Below, one piece after another: positions 9,921 through 18,629 of a DNA stretch of 64,000 bases. Positions within the stretch are counted from its first letter, which is position 1, and each line of letters begins with the position of its first letter. Made by a program: the position numbers and the translations under genes. Below the pieces are notes generated by a model. The model searched no databases. It had not been told where the DNA came from and worked only from the letters and a program-made list of their open reading frames with translations. The stretch covers positions 1 to 64,000 of the forward strand of contig JAKACZ010000018.1 in the NCBI GenBank assembly GCA_021820965.1, written 5' to 3'. The DNA comes from Bacillota bacterium (GTDB lineage: Bacteria; Bacillota; Sulfobacillia; Sulfobacillales; Sulfobacillaceae).

Positions 9921-11078
9921 TTAATAGCTCCGCACCCTTTCTTGCCACACCTGGGCCCGTTCCTTTATTTCGCCCAGACTGTCGCCGCCGAACTTTTCCA
10001 GCACGGCATCGGCCAGCACGTGCATCACCATGGCTTCGCCAATAACGACAGCGGCAGGCACCGCGGTGACGTCCGATCGCTCCACCGTGGCCAAGAACGG
10101 CTCCTTGCTCTCGATGTCAAAGGAGCCCAGAGGCGACATCAAGGTGGAGAGAGGCTTCATGCCCACACGGACTTTAAGCGGCATGCCGGTGGTGATACCG
10201 CCTTCCAGTCCGCCAGCACGGTTGCTACGTCGCGAAAAACCTGAATCCTGGTCCCACCAAATGGCGTCGTGGACGGCAGAACCCTGCTGATCCGACTGTT
10301 CAAATCCGCTTCCGACTTCAACCGCCTTCATGGCAGGTATTGAAAGCAACGCCCGCCCGAGTTGCCCTTCTAGCCGGCGATACCACTGGACATAGCTGCC
10401 TAAACCGACCGGGATGCCGTAGGCGACGATTTCAAATGTTCCCCCCAACGTATCTCCCGACTCTTTTGCGGCGTCGATGGCGCGCATCATTTGATCCGCC
10501 GCGGCGTCGTCAACCACCCGAACAGGAGATTTTTCCGCACGACGGATCTCGGCGAGACTCCAGTCCCCGGTGCGGGCGCGAATCGGGCCGATGCTCACAA
10601 CATGCCCGTACACCTCAATGCCCAATTCGCGTAGAAAGGCGCGTGCCACAGCACCCAAAGCCACCCGCATGGTGGTCTCGCGCGCCGAAGCCCGTTCCAG
10701 CACATTGCGCAAATCGCGATGTCCATACTTGATGCCGCCCACCAGATCGGCGTGCCCGGGACGTGGACGGGTTACCACCCGATCGGGCGTCCCCGGGTCG
10801 GGCGACATTGACTCCCGCCAATTGTCAAAATCCCGGTTGCTGACGGTCAGCGCGACCGGACTTCCCAGTGTGCGGCCGTGCCTAACGCCCCCCCAAATTT
10901 GAACTTGATCCCGTTCAATCGCCATGCGCCCTCCGCGACCGTAGCCCTTTTGCCGCCGGACCAAATCTTCGTCAATAATGTTGCGGGTCAACGGCACCCC
11001 GGCCGGAACCCCTTCCAGGATGCCAACCAAACCCGGCCCATGCGACTCGCCGGCCGTAACAAACCGCCACTGTTCCAC
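9921..11078 (-). CDS. aroC: Chorismate synthase
   Basis: A 385-residue reduced-FMN-dependent enzyme that converts EPSP to chorismate, the last shikimate step. All three family signatures are present: GESHGPGLVGILEGVPAG at the N-terminus, RPGHADLVGGIKYGHRDLRNVLERASARETTMRVA (around residue 105-140) in the middle, and the RSNRAGGLEGGITTGMPL region toward the C-terminus. Length is normal. It lies between the prepilin peptidase and aroK on the minus strand, in a tight run of biosynthetic genes. Confidence 0.96.
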   Translation of the reverse strand: MEQWRFVTAGESHGPGLVGILEGVPAGVPLTRNIIDEDLVRRQKGYGRGGRMAIERDQVQIWGGVRHGRTLGSPVALTVSNRDFDNWRESMSPDPGTPDRVVTRPRPGHADLVGGIKYGHRDLRNVLERASARETTMRVALGAVARAFLRELGIEVYGHVVSIGPIRARTGDWSLAEIRRAEKSPVRVVDDAAADQMMRAIDAAKESGDTLGGTFEIVAYGIPVGLGSYVQWYRRLEGQLGRALLSIPAMKAVEVGSGFEQSDQQGSAVHDAIWWDQDSGFSRRSNRAGGLEGGITTGMPLKVRVGMKPLSTLMSPLGSFDIESKEPFLATVERSDVTAVPAAVVIGEAMVMHVLADAVLEKFGGDSLGEIKERAQVWQERVRSY

Positions 11079-11101
11079 GTTTCGGACCCCCTGGATTTCG
11101 A

Positions 11102-11689
11102 TTACTTGCGCAGCATATCTACCAGTCCAACTAAGCCGCCCAATGCCAAAAATGGCCCCAGCGCCATCAGTTGGTTGCGCCGGCGGCGACTGAGCAGCAG
11201 CAAGGCCAAGGCGTAAAGACCGGCTGTCCAGATACCCAGCACCACACTCACCAGACCGGCCGGATATCCCAGCGCCAAGGCCAGCACGGCGGAAAATTTC
11301 ACGTCACCCATGCCCAGTCCGCCGTGGCTGATCAGATTGACCGCGAGATAAAAGAGGAACACCGCTACCGCGACCAGAGCCGCGCTCAGCCAGTGGCCGT
11401 AGTGAAAACGCGCTGCTATCGCCCAAACCCCCATCAGTGCGACCAGTCGGTTGGGAATGATTTGGTGAGTGCGGTCAACCACGGCGACCACCGCTAAGAG
11501 ACCCACGAAAGGGGCAAACCATTCGATGTCGCCGGGCCGCATGAAAACCCATCCGGTGCCGAGTCCCACAATCACCGTAAGTCCTGCAGCCCAAAGCCGG
11601 TCGGCGCGGGTGGCGGGAGCTCCCCACCAGGGCCCCGACGCATAAACTAACAAGGCGCACGCCAACACCGCGGCCGCCGTTAAAGCCAT
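11102..11689 (-). CDS. Prepilin peptidase (A24 family), short form
   Basis: A 195-residue membrane aspartic peptidase with about six helices. The two catalytic aspartates are visible: D in VVDRTHQIIPN near residue 72 and the GMGDVK motif near residue 127. Family members cleave the leader from type IV prepilins or competence pseudopilins at the membrane. This copy lacks the N-terminal cytoplasmic cysteine/methyltransferase domain of PilD/ComC, like the short A24 peptidases. The start overlaps the end of aroE by 10 bases, and its place among aro genes gives no clue to substrate. No pilin gene is in the window. Confidence 0.85.
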   Translation of the reverse strand: MALTAAAVLACALLVYASGPWWGAPATRADRLWAAGLTVIVGLGTGWVFMRPGDIEWFAPFVGLLAVVAVVDRTHQIIPNRLVALMGVWAIAARFHYGHWLSAALVAVAVFLFYLAVNLISHGGLGMGDVKFSAVLALALGYPAGLVSVVLGIWTAGLYALALLLLSRRRRNQLMALGPFLALGGLVGLVDMLRK

Positions 11690-12468
11690 GGTCTAACCGC
11701 CTCCCACATGGCATCGCGGGGACCTTCCTCCCCAAACCAGAAATGCCAGGCAAGTGCAGCCTGCTCAATCAGAAGGGTTAGGCCGTCGATAACCACGCTG
11801 CCGGCATCACGGGCCAACGTCGCGAATTGCGTTTGACGCGGGCGGTACACCCATTCTACGGCCAATCCTCCCGGCGCGGGTACGGGCCATTCGGATAGAA
11901 AAGATTCCCCCAATTGGCCAAGCGGGGTGGCATTAACCACCACGCGCCACCCCCTGGGTTTGAGACGGTCGTCCCATGAAACGCGTTCATGAGCCCAATC
12001 GCACTTTTCCGGGCGCCGGGCGGCCGCCGCCACGCGGTAACCCAACCGGTTCAACACCGCCGCGCTGGCACGCGCCGCTCCGCCCGATCCCAGCACCAGG
12101 GCCTCTGACCCCCGCACGCTGGCAAAAGGAACCAGCCGGAACAGAGCCTCGCAGTCGGTATTCGCCCCCGCCCATCCGTTGGCGGTTATGCGCACCGTAT
12201 TGGCCGCACCCGCGTCGCTGACCCATACGTCACGTGCGGCCAACATGGGCAGTACCTGCTCTTTGAGGGGCCTGGTGAAGTTAACGCCGTGACCGCCCAA
12301 CTTGTCAAAGGCATCCATCTTTTGCCCGAGCTGGTCCGGGGTGCACTCGACCGGAAGGTAGAAGGCCATGCGCTTGCGCGATTGAAATGCATAATTATGC
12401 AGAACCGGTGACAGCGAATGACTGATGGGACTTCCGAATACAGCGTATAGGGCCATGCGGTTGCTCAT
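11680..12468 (-). CDS. aroE: Shikimate dehydrogenase
   Basis: An enzyme of about 262 residues that reduces 3-dehydroshikimate to shikimate with NADPH. The substrate site AVFGSPISHSLSPVLHN and the catalytic lysine in NFTRPLKEQV (usually NVTIPHK) are present. NTDCEAL, the Rossmann loop VLGSGGAARA and the C-terminal LLIEQAALAWHFW are also visible. Several positions differ from the commonest consensus, so it is somewhat divergent. I place the start at ATG 12468 (MSNRMALYAVFG), just after the upstream gene; the open frame before it overlaps that gene. Confidence 0.92.
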   Translation of the reverse strand: MSNRMALYAVFGSPISHSLSPVLHNYAFQSRKRMAFYLPVECTPDQLGQKMDAFDKLGGHGVNFTRPLKEQVLPMLAARDVWVSDAGAANTVRITANGWAGANTDCEALFRLVPFASVRGSEALVLGSGGAARASAAVLNRLGYRVAAAARRPEKCDWAHERVSWDDRLKPRGWRVVVNATPLGQLGESFLSEWPVPAPGGLAVEWVYRPRQTQFATLARDAGSVVIDGLTLLIEQAALAWHFWFGEEGPRDAMWEAVRPWL

Positions 12469-12473
12469 CGGCC

Positions 12474-12986
12474 TTAGGCCTGATCGCCCAGCCGGGGCGC
12501 TTCTCGGCGCGGCAGCAGAGCACGTTCGAGGCGGCGCACCAACTGGGTCGTCCAAAATTCGCGCTCGTTTAGGGGGAGCACCAAGATGGTAAAAAGTTTG
12601 AGGCGGTTGCCGCCGAGAATGTCGGTAAAGACTTGGTCCCCCACGACCGCCGTCTGCCGGTGATGGGTTCCCATTTTTCGCATGGCCAGACGGAATGCGC
12701 GCCGCCGCGGCTTGGCCGCTTTAGCAATCGTCATCACACCGATATGCCGACCAAAGCGCTCGACCCGCTCGCTCATATTATTGGATACAATGCAGGTCTT
12801 CAACTGATGCGCCTTGACCTCGCCCAGCCATCTCCGCAACTCGTCGGACGCCGTAGCCTGATTCCAGCCAACCAGCGTGTTGTCCAGGTCGAGAATCAAC
12901 CCCCTGACACCGCGCTCCACTAAACGGTTTAAATCGATGTCATAAATCGATTGTACGAATAACTGCGGCTGGAGAATTTGAATCAT
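12474..12986 (-). CDS. YqeG-family HAD phosphatase
   Basis: A 170-residue HAD-superfamily protein. The nucleophile motif is LDLDNTL near residue 32, motif II is CIVSNN near 65, the lysine follows in AKPRRRAF, and the acidic motif IV is GDQVFTDILGGN near 117. YqeG-family proteins are related to mitochondrial phosphatidylglycerophosphatase Gep4, but the bacterial substrate is not settled. In Bacillus yqeG also lies near aroE, as here. It is first in the run yqeG-aroE-pilD-aroC-aroK-aroB and is divergent from sufC. Confidence 0.88.
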   Translation of the reverse strand: MIQILQPQLFVQSIYDIDLNRLVERGVRGLILDLDNTLVGWNQATASDELRRWLGEVKAHQLKTCIVSNNMSERVERFGRHIGVMTIAKAAKPRRRAFRLAMRKMGTHHRQTAVVGDQVFTDILGGNRLKLFTILVLPLNEREFWTTQLVRRLERALLPRREAPRLGDQA

Positions 12987-13103
12987 ACCACTGCTCCTTC
13001 ATGCACCGTTCCCTATGAGTATACCAGGAAGCGGGAGTTCTCTAACGTTCACCAACAATTTATCGGTGGAAAAACCGGTTGGGCGGGCGTCTGATCCAGC
13101 CGG

Positions 13104-13131
13104 TTGACATTTTGTGTCGTACCGGTACACT
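13104..13131 (+). promoter_or_regulatory. suf operon promoter with overlapping palindrome
   Basis: TTGACA at 13104-13109 and TACACT at 13126-13131 are separated by 16 bases, a strong housekeeping promoter. A perfect 10-base palindrome GTACCGGTAC at 13120-13129 covers the spacer end and part of the -10 box, a natural place for a repressor. It lies 57 bases upstream of the sufC start. Confidence 0.8.
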
Positions 13132-13144
13132 GAAACTAGCAATA

Positions 13145-13161
13145 CTGAGTAAACTACTCAG
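13145..13161 (+). promoter_or_regulatory. Inverted repeat in the suf leader
   Basis: CTGAGT and ACTCAG are perfect arms separated by five A/T-rich bases. The repeat begins about 14 bases after the -10 box and ends 26 bases before the sufC start. It is too short for a terminator and fits an operator for a dimeric regulator; an Rrf2/SufR-type protein is a guess. Confidence 0.5.
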
Positions 13162-13187
13162 AAATGATTCGGACCGAGGAGGCTAAC

Positions 13188-13958
13188 ATGTCAGCACCAG
13201 TTTTGGAGATTTCCGACCTTCACATTCAGATTGACGATAAGCCCATCCTGAGCGGCCTAACGGTCACCGTCAGGGGTGGCGAAATTCACGCGGTAATGGG
13301 TCCCAACGGAACCGGCAAGACCTCCCTGGCACAGACGCTCATGGGACACCCGCGCTATACCGTGACTCAGGGGCGTGTCACCCTGGACGGCCATGACGTA
13401 CTCCGCATGCGACCCGACGAACGAGCCCGCCAGGGGCTGTTTTTGGCCATGCAGTACCCGAGCGAAATTTCCGGCGTGACTACCGCCAACTTCCTGCGGG
13501 CCGCCATCAACGCGCGGCGCGGCGAGGGAAACAACATTCCTCTGAAAGAGTTTCGCGACCGGCTGGACGAGGTCATGAAGTTCTTGGACATGGACCCGAA
13601 ATTTGCTAACCGGTACCTCAACGAGGGCTTTTCCGGCGGGGAGAAAAAGCGCAACGAAATCCTGCAGATGCTCATGTTGAGGCCGCGCATTGCGATTTTG
13701 GACGAGATTGACTCGGGACTTGACATTGATGCCATCAAAGTGGTCGCCAAGGGAGTCAATTCGCTGAAGGGACCGGATTTCGGCGCGCTTATCATTACGC
13801 ACTATCAGCGGATTTTAGATTATGTGCGGCCCGATGTCGTGCACATTATGGTTGACGGGCGCATTGTCAAATCGGGTACGGCTGCCCTGGCAGAAGAGTT
13901 GGACAAGAAAGGCTACGAGTGGGTGCGGAGCGAACTGGCGCACGCGGGCCGAGCTTAG
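13188..13958 (+). CDS. sufC: Fe-S assembly ATPase SufC
   Basis: An ABC-type ATPase of about 256 residues. It is soluble and works with SufB and SufD as the scaffold complex that builds iron-sulfur clusters. Walker A is GPNGTGKTS, the signature is FSGGEKKRNEI and Walker B is IAILDEIDSGLDID. The SufC-specific MQYPSEISGV stretch is present. I place the start at ATG 13188 (MSAPVLEI), preceded by GAGGAGG; eight codons of open frame lie upstream. It is first in sufC-D-S-U-B-Rieske, with nine bases to sufD. Confidence 0.97.
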   Translation: MSAPVLEISDLHIQIDDKPILSGLTVTVRGGEIHAVMGPNGTGKTSLAQTLMGHPRYTVTQGRVTLDGHDVLRMRPDERARQGLFLAMQYPSEISGVTTANFLRAAINARRGEGNNIPLKEFRDRLDEVMKFLDMDPKFANRYLNEGFSGGEKKRNEILQMLMLRPRIAILDEIDSGLDIDAIKVVAKGVNSLKGPDFGALIITHYQRILDYVRPDVVHIMVDGRIVKSGTAALAEELDKKGYEWVRSELAHAGRA

Positions 13959-13967
13959 GAGGGCAGA

Positions 13968-15239
13968 ATGACTGAGACAGCCATAGTCAGCTCGGAAGCT
14001 GACCTAAAATTATTAATCGCTGAGCGTTTCCCCAGTGAGCCCCAGTGGATGCTAAAGCGCCGCCTGAAGGCCGCCCAAGACTATTTCGCACTGGATTGGC
14101 CTCGTCTTGAACGCACTCCGCTGAAATTGCGCAAGCTAGAGGATATTCCGGTGTTTCAGGCTCTCCCGGCGATGGCCGTACAGGACGGCTCGCCGGCCGA
14201 GGGAGTCGTTATCCGCCTATCCAACAACCAAGTGGTGTCGCTGACCGTGCCTGAGCGTTGGCTTCATCAGGGCGTAGTGCTGGAGCCGCTCAAGGAGGCG
14301 CTCACCCGGCCCGAGGTGCAAGAGTATCTGGGCTCGCTGATTGCCGATGATAGCGACAAAATCGCGGCGCTAAACGGAGCGCTGTGGCAGAACGGAGTAT
14401 TTCTGCGGGTGCCGCCGGAACTGGACGAAACGGTCGAGGTCTCAGTGGAACACTACGCCGACAAAAACGTCCGAACGCTTTTCACCAAGAATCTTTTTGT
14501 CTGCGGATCGCACAGCCGGGTGGTGGTCACGGAGAGGCTCTCCACGGGTCCCCGCGACGACAAGATGCTGCTGTCGGAAAACACCGAAATCGTCGTCGAC
14601 GAAGGCAGTCGCCTCGAGTATGGGGCCATTCAGCATTGCGACCCTAAGGTCGACGGCTTCATTCAGCGATCGGGACGGGTTGCCCAGGACGGACACCTGG
14701 AATGGAATATCGGCGAGTTTGGGGCAGGGTTAATCGTAGCCAGTCACAACACCCACTTGGCCGAACCTGGCGCATCGACCCGCAGCACCACCGTCTTTTT
14801 TGGGTCGCATCAGCAGCATCAGGACTATACCGCCCGAAGCTACCACCATGCGCATCACACCGTCAGCGACATGGTTGCTCGGGGTGTCATGAAGCATAAG
14901 GCGCGCAGCATCTTCACCGGACTCACCCAAATCGACAAGGGCGCGCATGGGTCCGACGGGCGGCAAAAGGAACAAACGCTAATGCTGTCCGACGATTCTC
15001 GCGCCGATGCTATTCCCTCCTTGCTGATCGATGAACACGATGTGTTCGCCGCGCACGCCGCCAGCGCCGGTCCGGTTGACAAAGCCGCCGTCTTTTACCT
15101 GACCAGCCGCGGGCTCACTGAAGCGGAAGCCGTCCGCTTGATTGTTCACGGATTTCTGGCCCCCGTCATTGACACCATTCCCCGCGCGCAACTCCGGGCC
15201 GAGGTGTGGGACGCGGTAGAGAGGAAGATCCGCGAATGA
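13968..15239 (+). CDS. sufD: Fe-S assembly protein SufD
   Basis: A 423-residue member of the SufB/SufD family. The C-terminal half carries the family beta-helix pattern: SRSTTVFFGSHQQHQDY, MKHKARSIFTGLTQIDKGAHGSDGRQ, DDSRADAIPSLLIDEHDVFAAHAAS and [13 protein letters not shown]. It pairs with SufB and SufC in the assembly scaffold. The N-terminal 150 residues are more divergent, as is normal for SufD. It has a GGAGGGC ribosome site and overlaps the sufS start by four bases. The GSDGRQKEQTLMLSD segment distinguishes it from SufB. Confidence 0.95.
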   Translation: MTETAIVSSEADLKLLIAERFPSEPQWMLKRRLKAAQDYFALDWPRLERTPLKLRKLEDIPVFQALPAMAVQDGSPAEGVVIRLSNNQVVSLTVPERWLHQGVVLEPLKEALTRPEVQEYLGSLIADDSDKIAALNGALWQNGVFLRVPPELDETVEVSVEHYADKNVRTLFTKNLFVCGSHSRVVVTERLSTGPRDDKMLLSENTEIVVDEGSRLEYGAIQHCDPKVDGFIQRSGRVAQDGHLEWNIGEFGAGLIVASHNTHLAEPGASTRSTTVFFGSHQQHQDYTARSYHHAHHTVSDMVARGVMKHKARSIFTGLTQIDKGAHGSDGRQKEQTLMLSDDSRADAIPSLLIDEHDVFAAHAASAGPVDKAAVFYLTSRGLTEAEAVRLIVHGFLAPVIDTIPRAQLRAEVWDAVERKIRE

Positions 15240-16459
15240 TTGAGCCATTGGTCGATGTTGAACGCGACTTCCCCATCTTCAATCGAACAATCAATGGCCA
15301 TCGGCTGGTATGGCTGGACTCGGCGGCGACCTCGCAGAAGCCTGAAGCGGTCGTTCAGGCGGTGGACCGGTTTTACCGCGAATCCAACGCCAACGTGTTG
15401 CGTAGCGTCCACACGTTGGCCGACGAAGCCACCACCGCCTTCGCCCGCGCGAGGGAAAAAGTGGCGCGGTTCATTGGCGCCGATCAAGCGGAGGAAGTAA
15501 TTTTCACCCGCGGCACGACGGAAAGCCTAAACCTGGTGGCACGCAGTTTTGGCGACATGTTCGTCAAAGAAGGCAACGAAATTGTGCTTTCGCCGATGGA
15601 ACACCACTCTAATCTAATCCCCTGGCAGCAGTTGGCACGGCGTACGGGTGCCTTGTTAAAGTATGTTGACTTAACTGAGGATGGCCGCATTACGGCCGAG
15701 GGGCTACAGCAGGTTATTGGACCCCAGACCCGGGTTGTTGCGCTGTCAAAAATCTCTAACGTGTTGGGTGCCATCAATCCGGTTGAAATAGCGGCAGAGA
15801 TGGTCCATCGGGTGGGCGGCGTACTGGTGGTAGACGGAGCTCAGTCGGTTCCGCACCAACCTACCAATGTCAAGGACTTGGGCGCGGATTTCCTAGCCTT
15901 TTCCGGGCACAAAATGTGCGGCCCTACCGGCATTGGAGCGCTTTGGGGACGGATGGAGTGGTTGGAGAAGATGGAACCAGTGATATTTGGCGGCGAGATG
16001 ATTAGCTACGTCGACCGCGACACGGCGACTTGGGCCGAGGTGCCGGAAAAGTTCGAAGGCGGAACGCCAAACATCGCTGGCGCGATTGGATTGGGCGCGG
16101 CCGTCGATTATCTGGAACAGGTCGGCATGGAAAGGATTTCCCAGCATAGCCAGGCGTTGGGAGAACGGGCCTTTGAGGTACTGGCCGATATCCCCGGGGT
16201 GTCCGTTTACGGACCCCAGCGACCACATGGCGCAGCGGTGGCCTTCAATATTGAGGGCGTCCATCCCCACGATGTCGCACAGGTGTTTGATGCACAAGCG
16301 GTGGCGATCCGGGCTGGACATCACTGTGCCCAGCCGCTGATGCAATGGCTTGGTGTCGGATCGACCGCCCGGGCCAGCGTTTATCTCTATAACGGCGATG
16401 CTGACATCGACCGCCTGCGCGAGGCAATCTTAGAGACAAAGAGGTTTTTCCGACGATGA
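15236..16459 (+). CDS. sufS: Cysteine desulfurase SufS
   Basis: A PLP enzyme of about 407 residues that removes sulfur from cysteine as an enzyme-bound persulfide for Suf assembly. The PLP lysine lies in FSGHKMCGPTGIGALWG, and the persulfide cysteine lies in RAGHHCAQPLMQWLG. These are the class II (SufS/CsdB) features. The start ATG at 15236 overlaps the sufD stop as ATGA; a further 10 upstream codons are open but lie inside sufD. The start of sufU overlaps its end in the same way. SufU is the expected sulfur acceptor. Confidence 0.97.
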   Translation: MIEPLVDVERDFPIFNRTINGHRLVWLDSAATSQKPEAVVQAVDRFYRESNANVLRSVHTLADEATTAFARAREKVARFIGADQAEEVIFTRGTTESLNLVARSFGDMFVKEGNEIVLSPMEHHSNLIPWQQLARRTGALLKYVDLTEDGRITAEGLQQVIGPQTRVVALSKISNVLGAINPVEIAAEMVHRVGGVLVVDGAQSVPHQPTNVKDLGADFLAFSGHKMCGPTGIGALWGRMEWLEKMEPVIFGGEMISYVDRDTATWAEVPEKFEGGTPNIAGAIGLGAAVDYLEQVGMERISQHSQALGERAFEVLADIPGVSVYGPQRPHGAAVAFNIEGVHPHDVAQVFDAQAVAIRAGHHCAQPLMQWLGVGSTARASVYLYNGDADIDRLREAILETKRFFRR

Positions 16460-16881
16460 GTCTAGAGGATCTATACCGGGAAACAATTTTGGACCATAAC
16501 CAGTCGCCGCGCAATCGCCACGAACTTCAAAATCCGACCAAAACAGTCGGTTTATTAAACCCAACCTGTGGCGATCAGATCAAACTGGATCTACAATTAG
16601 ATCATGGCAAAGTGACAGATGTGGGATTCTCAGGACACGGATGCTCCATCAGCATGGCTTCTGCCTCCATGATGACGGAAGCCATCAAAGGTAAATCGGT
16701 GGACGAAGCACTCCAATTGGTCCGTCGCTTCAAAGCTTTTCTGACCGGCACGCCAAGTGCTGAGCCATTGGGGGATTTGGAAGCTTTGCAGGGGGTTTCC
16801 CAGTTTCCGAGCCGGGTCAAATGCGCCACATTGGCGCACAATGCCCTAGAGAAGGCGTTGACCGACGGCGCAAGCGATTAA
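16456..16881 (+). CDS. sufU: Zinc-dependent sulfurtransferase SufU
   Basis: A 141-residue IscU-fold protein that takes the persulfide sulfur from SufS. The three conserved cysteines are visible in NPTCGDQ (near residue 41), GHGCSISMASASM (near 66) and RVKCATLAHNAL (near 128). The 19-residue insertion between the second and third cysteine that marks SufU rather than IscU is present (LTGTPSAEPLGDLEAL). Start and sufS stop overlap as ATGA. Its presence in the Bacillus gene order supports a Gram-positive type Suf system. Confidence 0.95.
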   Translation: MSLEDLYRETILDHNQSPRNRHELQNPTKTVGLLNPTCGDQIKLDLQLDHGKVTDVGFSGHGCSISMASASMMTEAIKGKSVDEALQLVRRFKAFLTGTPSAEPLGDLEALQGVSQFPSRVKCATLAHNALEKALTDGASD

Positions 16882-16896
16882 AGGAGGGAGAGAACC

Positions 16897-18294
16897 ATGG
16901 CATCCAAGCCGATAGTCAGTGACGAGTACCAGTACGGATTCAACGACGGTGATGTCGGTGTTCTCAAGTTTGCCCGAGGTCTCCGCCGTGAGACCGTCGA
17001 GGAGATTTCCAAGATCAAGCAGGAACCGAAGTGGATGCTTGACTTCCGCCTGCACGCGCTGGATGTGTTCATGAAGAAGCCGATGCCAAGGTGGGGCGGA
17101 AACCTGGATAACTTGAACTTCGACGACATTGTCTATTACGTGCGGCCCTCGGAAAACCAAGGCCGAACCTGGGACGAGGTTCCGCAGGCGATTAAGGACA
17201 CGTTCGAGCGACTGGGTATTCCGGAGGCAGAGCGCAAGTTCCTGGCCGGCGTCTCAGCGCAATACGAGTCTGAGGTTGTTTACCACAGCATTCGCGACGA
17301 TCTCAAGCAAAAGGGCATCATCTTCACCGACACCGACACCGCCTTGCGCGAATATCCCGAGATTTTCCGTGAGTATTTCGGCACGGTGATTCCGCCTGAG
17401 GACAATAAGTTTGCCGCATTGAACTCGGCGGTGTGGTCGGGCGGGTCGTTTGTGTACATTCCTAAGGGTGTGCGCTCGGACATTCCGCTGCAAGCCTATT
17501 TTCGCATCAATTCAGAGAATATGGGGCAGTTTGAGCGCACCCTGATTATCGCCGAGGAAGACTCCTTCGGACATTATGTGGAAGGCTGTACCGCCCCCGT
17601 ATACTCCAGCGAATCGCTGCATTCGGCGGTTGTGGAGATTCTAGTCAAGGATCGCGCGCGCATGCGCTACACCACGGTGCAGAACTGGGCGCCCAACGTG
17701 TATAACCTGGTCACCAAGCGCGCGGTGGCATATCGTGACGCGACGATGGAGTGGGTAGACGGCAATATTGGCTCGAAGCTCACCATGAAATACCCCTCCG
17801 TGTACATGGTGGGAGAGGGTGCCAAAGGCATGGTGCTGTCGATTGCCGTGGGCGGCAAGGGCCAACATCAGGACACCGGGGCGAAAATGATTCATGCCGC
17901 TCCGCACACGACCTCCACCATCGTGTCCAAGTCAATCAGCCAGCACGGAGGCAAAACCACCTATCGGGGACTGGTTCACTTCGCCCCCAATGCGTTGGAA
18001 TCAAAGGCCAACGTGCGGTGCGACACGCTCATCATGGACGACAATTCCAACTCGGACACCATTCCCTACAGTGAGGTCTCCAACGCCAATGTGGAGATGG
18101 AGCATGAGGCCACGGTCACTAAGGTGAGCGAGGAAGCCTTGTTCTACCTCACCAGCCGCGGACTTTCAGAAGAGGAAGCTACCCGCATGATTGTGATGGG
18201 CTTCATAGAACCCTTCACCCGGGAGCTGCCCATGGAATTCGCCGTGGAGATGAACCGTCTGATTAAGTTCGAGATGGAAGGGGCTATTGGCTAG
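16897..18294 (+). CDS. sufB: Fe-S assembly scaffold SufB
   Basis: A 465-residue core scaffold protein of the SufBCD complex, of standard length. Typical stretches are [68 protein letters not shown] and [16 protein letters not shown], the last with the conserved histidine region. [19 protein letters not shown] is also plain. It has an AAAGGAGGG ribosome site 15 bases after sufU and is followed, with a one-base overlap, by the Rieske ferredoxin gene. Confidence 0.97.
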   Translation: MASKPIVSDEYQYGFNDGDVGVLKFARGLRRETVEEISKIKQEPKWMLDFRLHALDVFMKKPMPRWGGNLDNLNFDDIVYYVRPSENQGRTWDEVPQAIKDTFERLGIPEAERKFLAGVSAQYESEVVYHSIRDDLKQKGIIFTDTDTALREYPEIFREYFGTVIPPEDNKFAALNSAVWSGGSFVYIPKGVRSDIPLQAYFRINSENMGQFERTLIIAEEDSFGHYVEGCTAPVYSSESLHSAVVEILVKDRARMRYTTVQNWAPNVYNLVTKRAVAYRDATMEWVDGNIGSKLTMKYPSVYMVGEGAKGMVLSIAVGGKGQHQDTGAKMIHAAPHTTSTIVSKSISQHGGKTTYRGLVHFAPNALESKANVRCDTLIMDDNSNSDTIPYSEVSNANVEMEHEATVTKVSEEALFYLTSRGLSEEEATRMIVMGFIEPFTRELPMEFAVEMNRLIKFEMEGAIG

Positions 18295-18605
18295 TGGCGT
18301 TTGTTCGGGTCATGGACGCCCAAGATGTCGTCGAAGGGCGCCCGGCTTTGGCGGTGGTGGGCGATATTGAAGTAGCGGTCTTCCGCGTAGGCGACCAGCT
18401 CTTCGCCATTGACGACCTTTGCAGCCACGCCCAAGCCTCTTTATCGGAGGGCACGCAATACGATTATCTCGTGGAATGCCCGCGCCACGGAGGCAGATTT
18501 GACATTCGCACCGGCAAGGCACGCCACTTCCCTGCCGTTTCACCGGTTCAAAGCTTCCCGGTGAAAGTCGAGGATAACGGGGTTTTCATCGATGTTGACG
18601 ACTGA
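18294..18605 (+). CDS. Rieske-type [2Fe-2S] ferredoxin
   Basis: A 103-residue soluble ferredoxin. Both Rieske boxes are visible: CSHAQASLSEG (Cys-X-His near residue 43) and CPRHGGRFDIRTG (Cys-X2-His near 62). It resembles the NDO/NirD-type ferredoxins that feed electrons to dioxygenases, or, next to suf genes, ferredoxins of uncertain role. The GTG start shares one base with the sufB TAG. As the last gene of the suf operon it may be a client of, or electron donor to, Fe-S assembly; that is inference. A hairpin follows immediately. Confidence 0.9.
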   Translation: MAFVRVMDAQDVVEGRPALAVVGDIEVAVFRVGDQLFAIDDLCSHAQASLSEGTQYDYLVECPRHGGRFDIRTGKARHFPAVSPVQSFPVKVEDNGVFIDVDD

Positions 18606-18629
18606 CAAGAGGGCTCTCGGGCCCTCTTG
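18606..18629. terminator. Bidirectional terminator between suf operon and sigK
   Basis: Perfect nine-base arms CAAGAGGGC/GCCCTCTTG with a TCTCGG loop fill the space between two convergent stop codons. The T-runs are short, so strength is uncertain. Confidence 0.75.
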
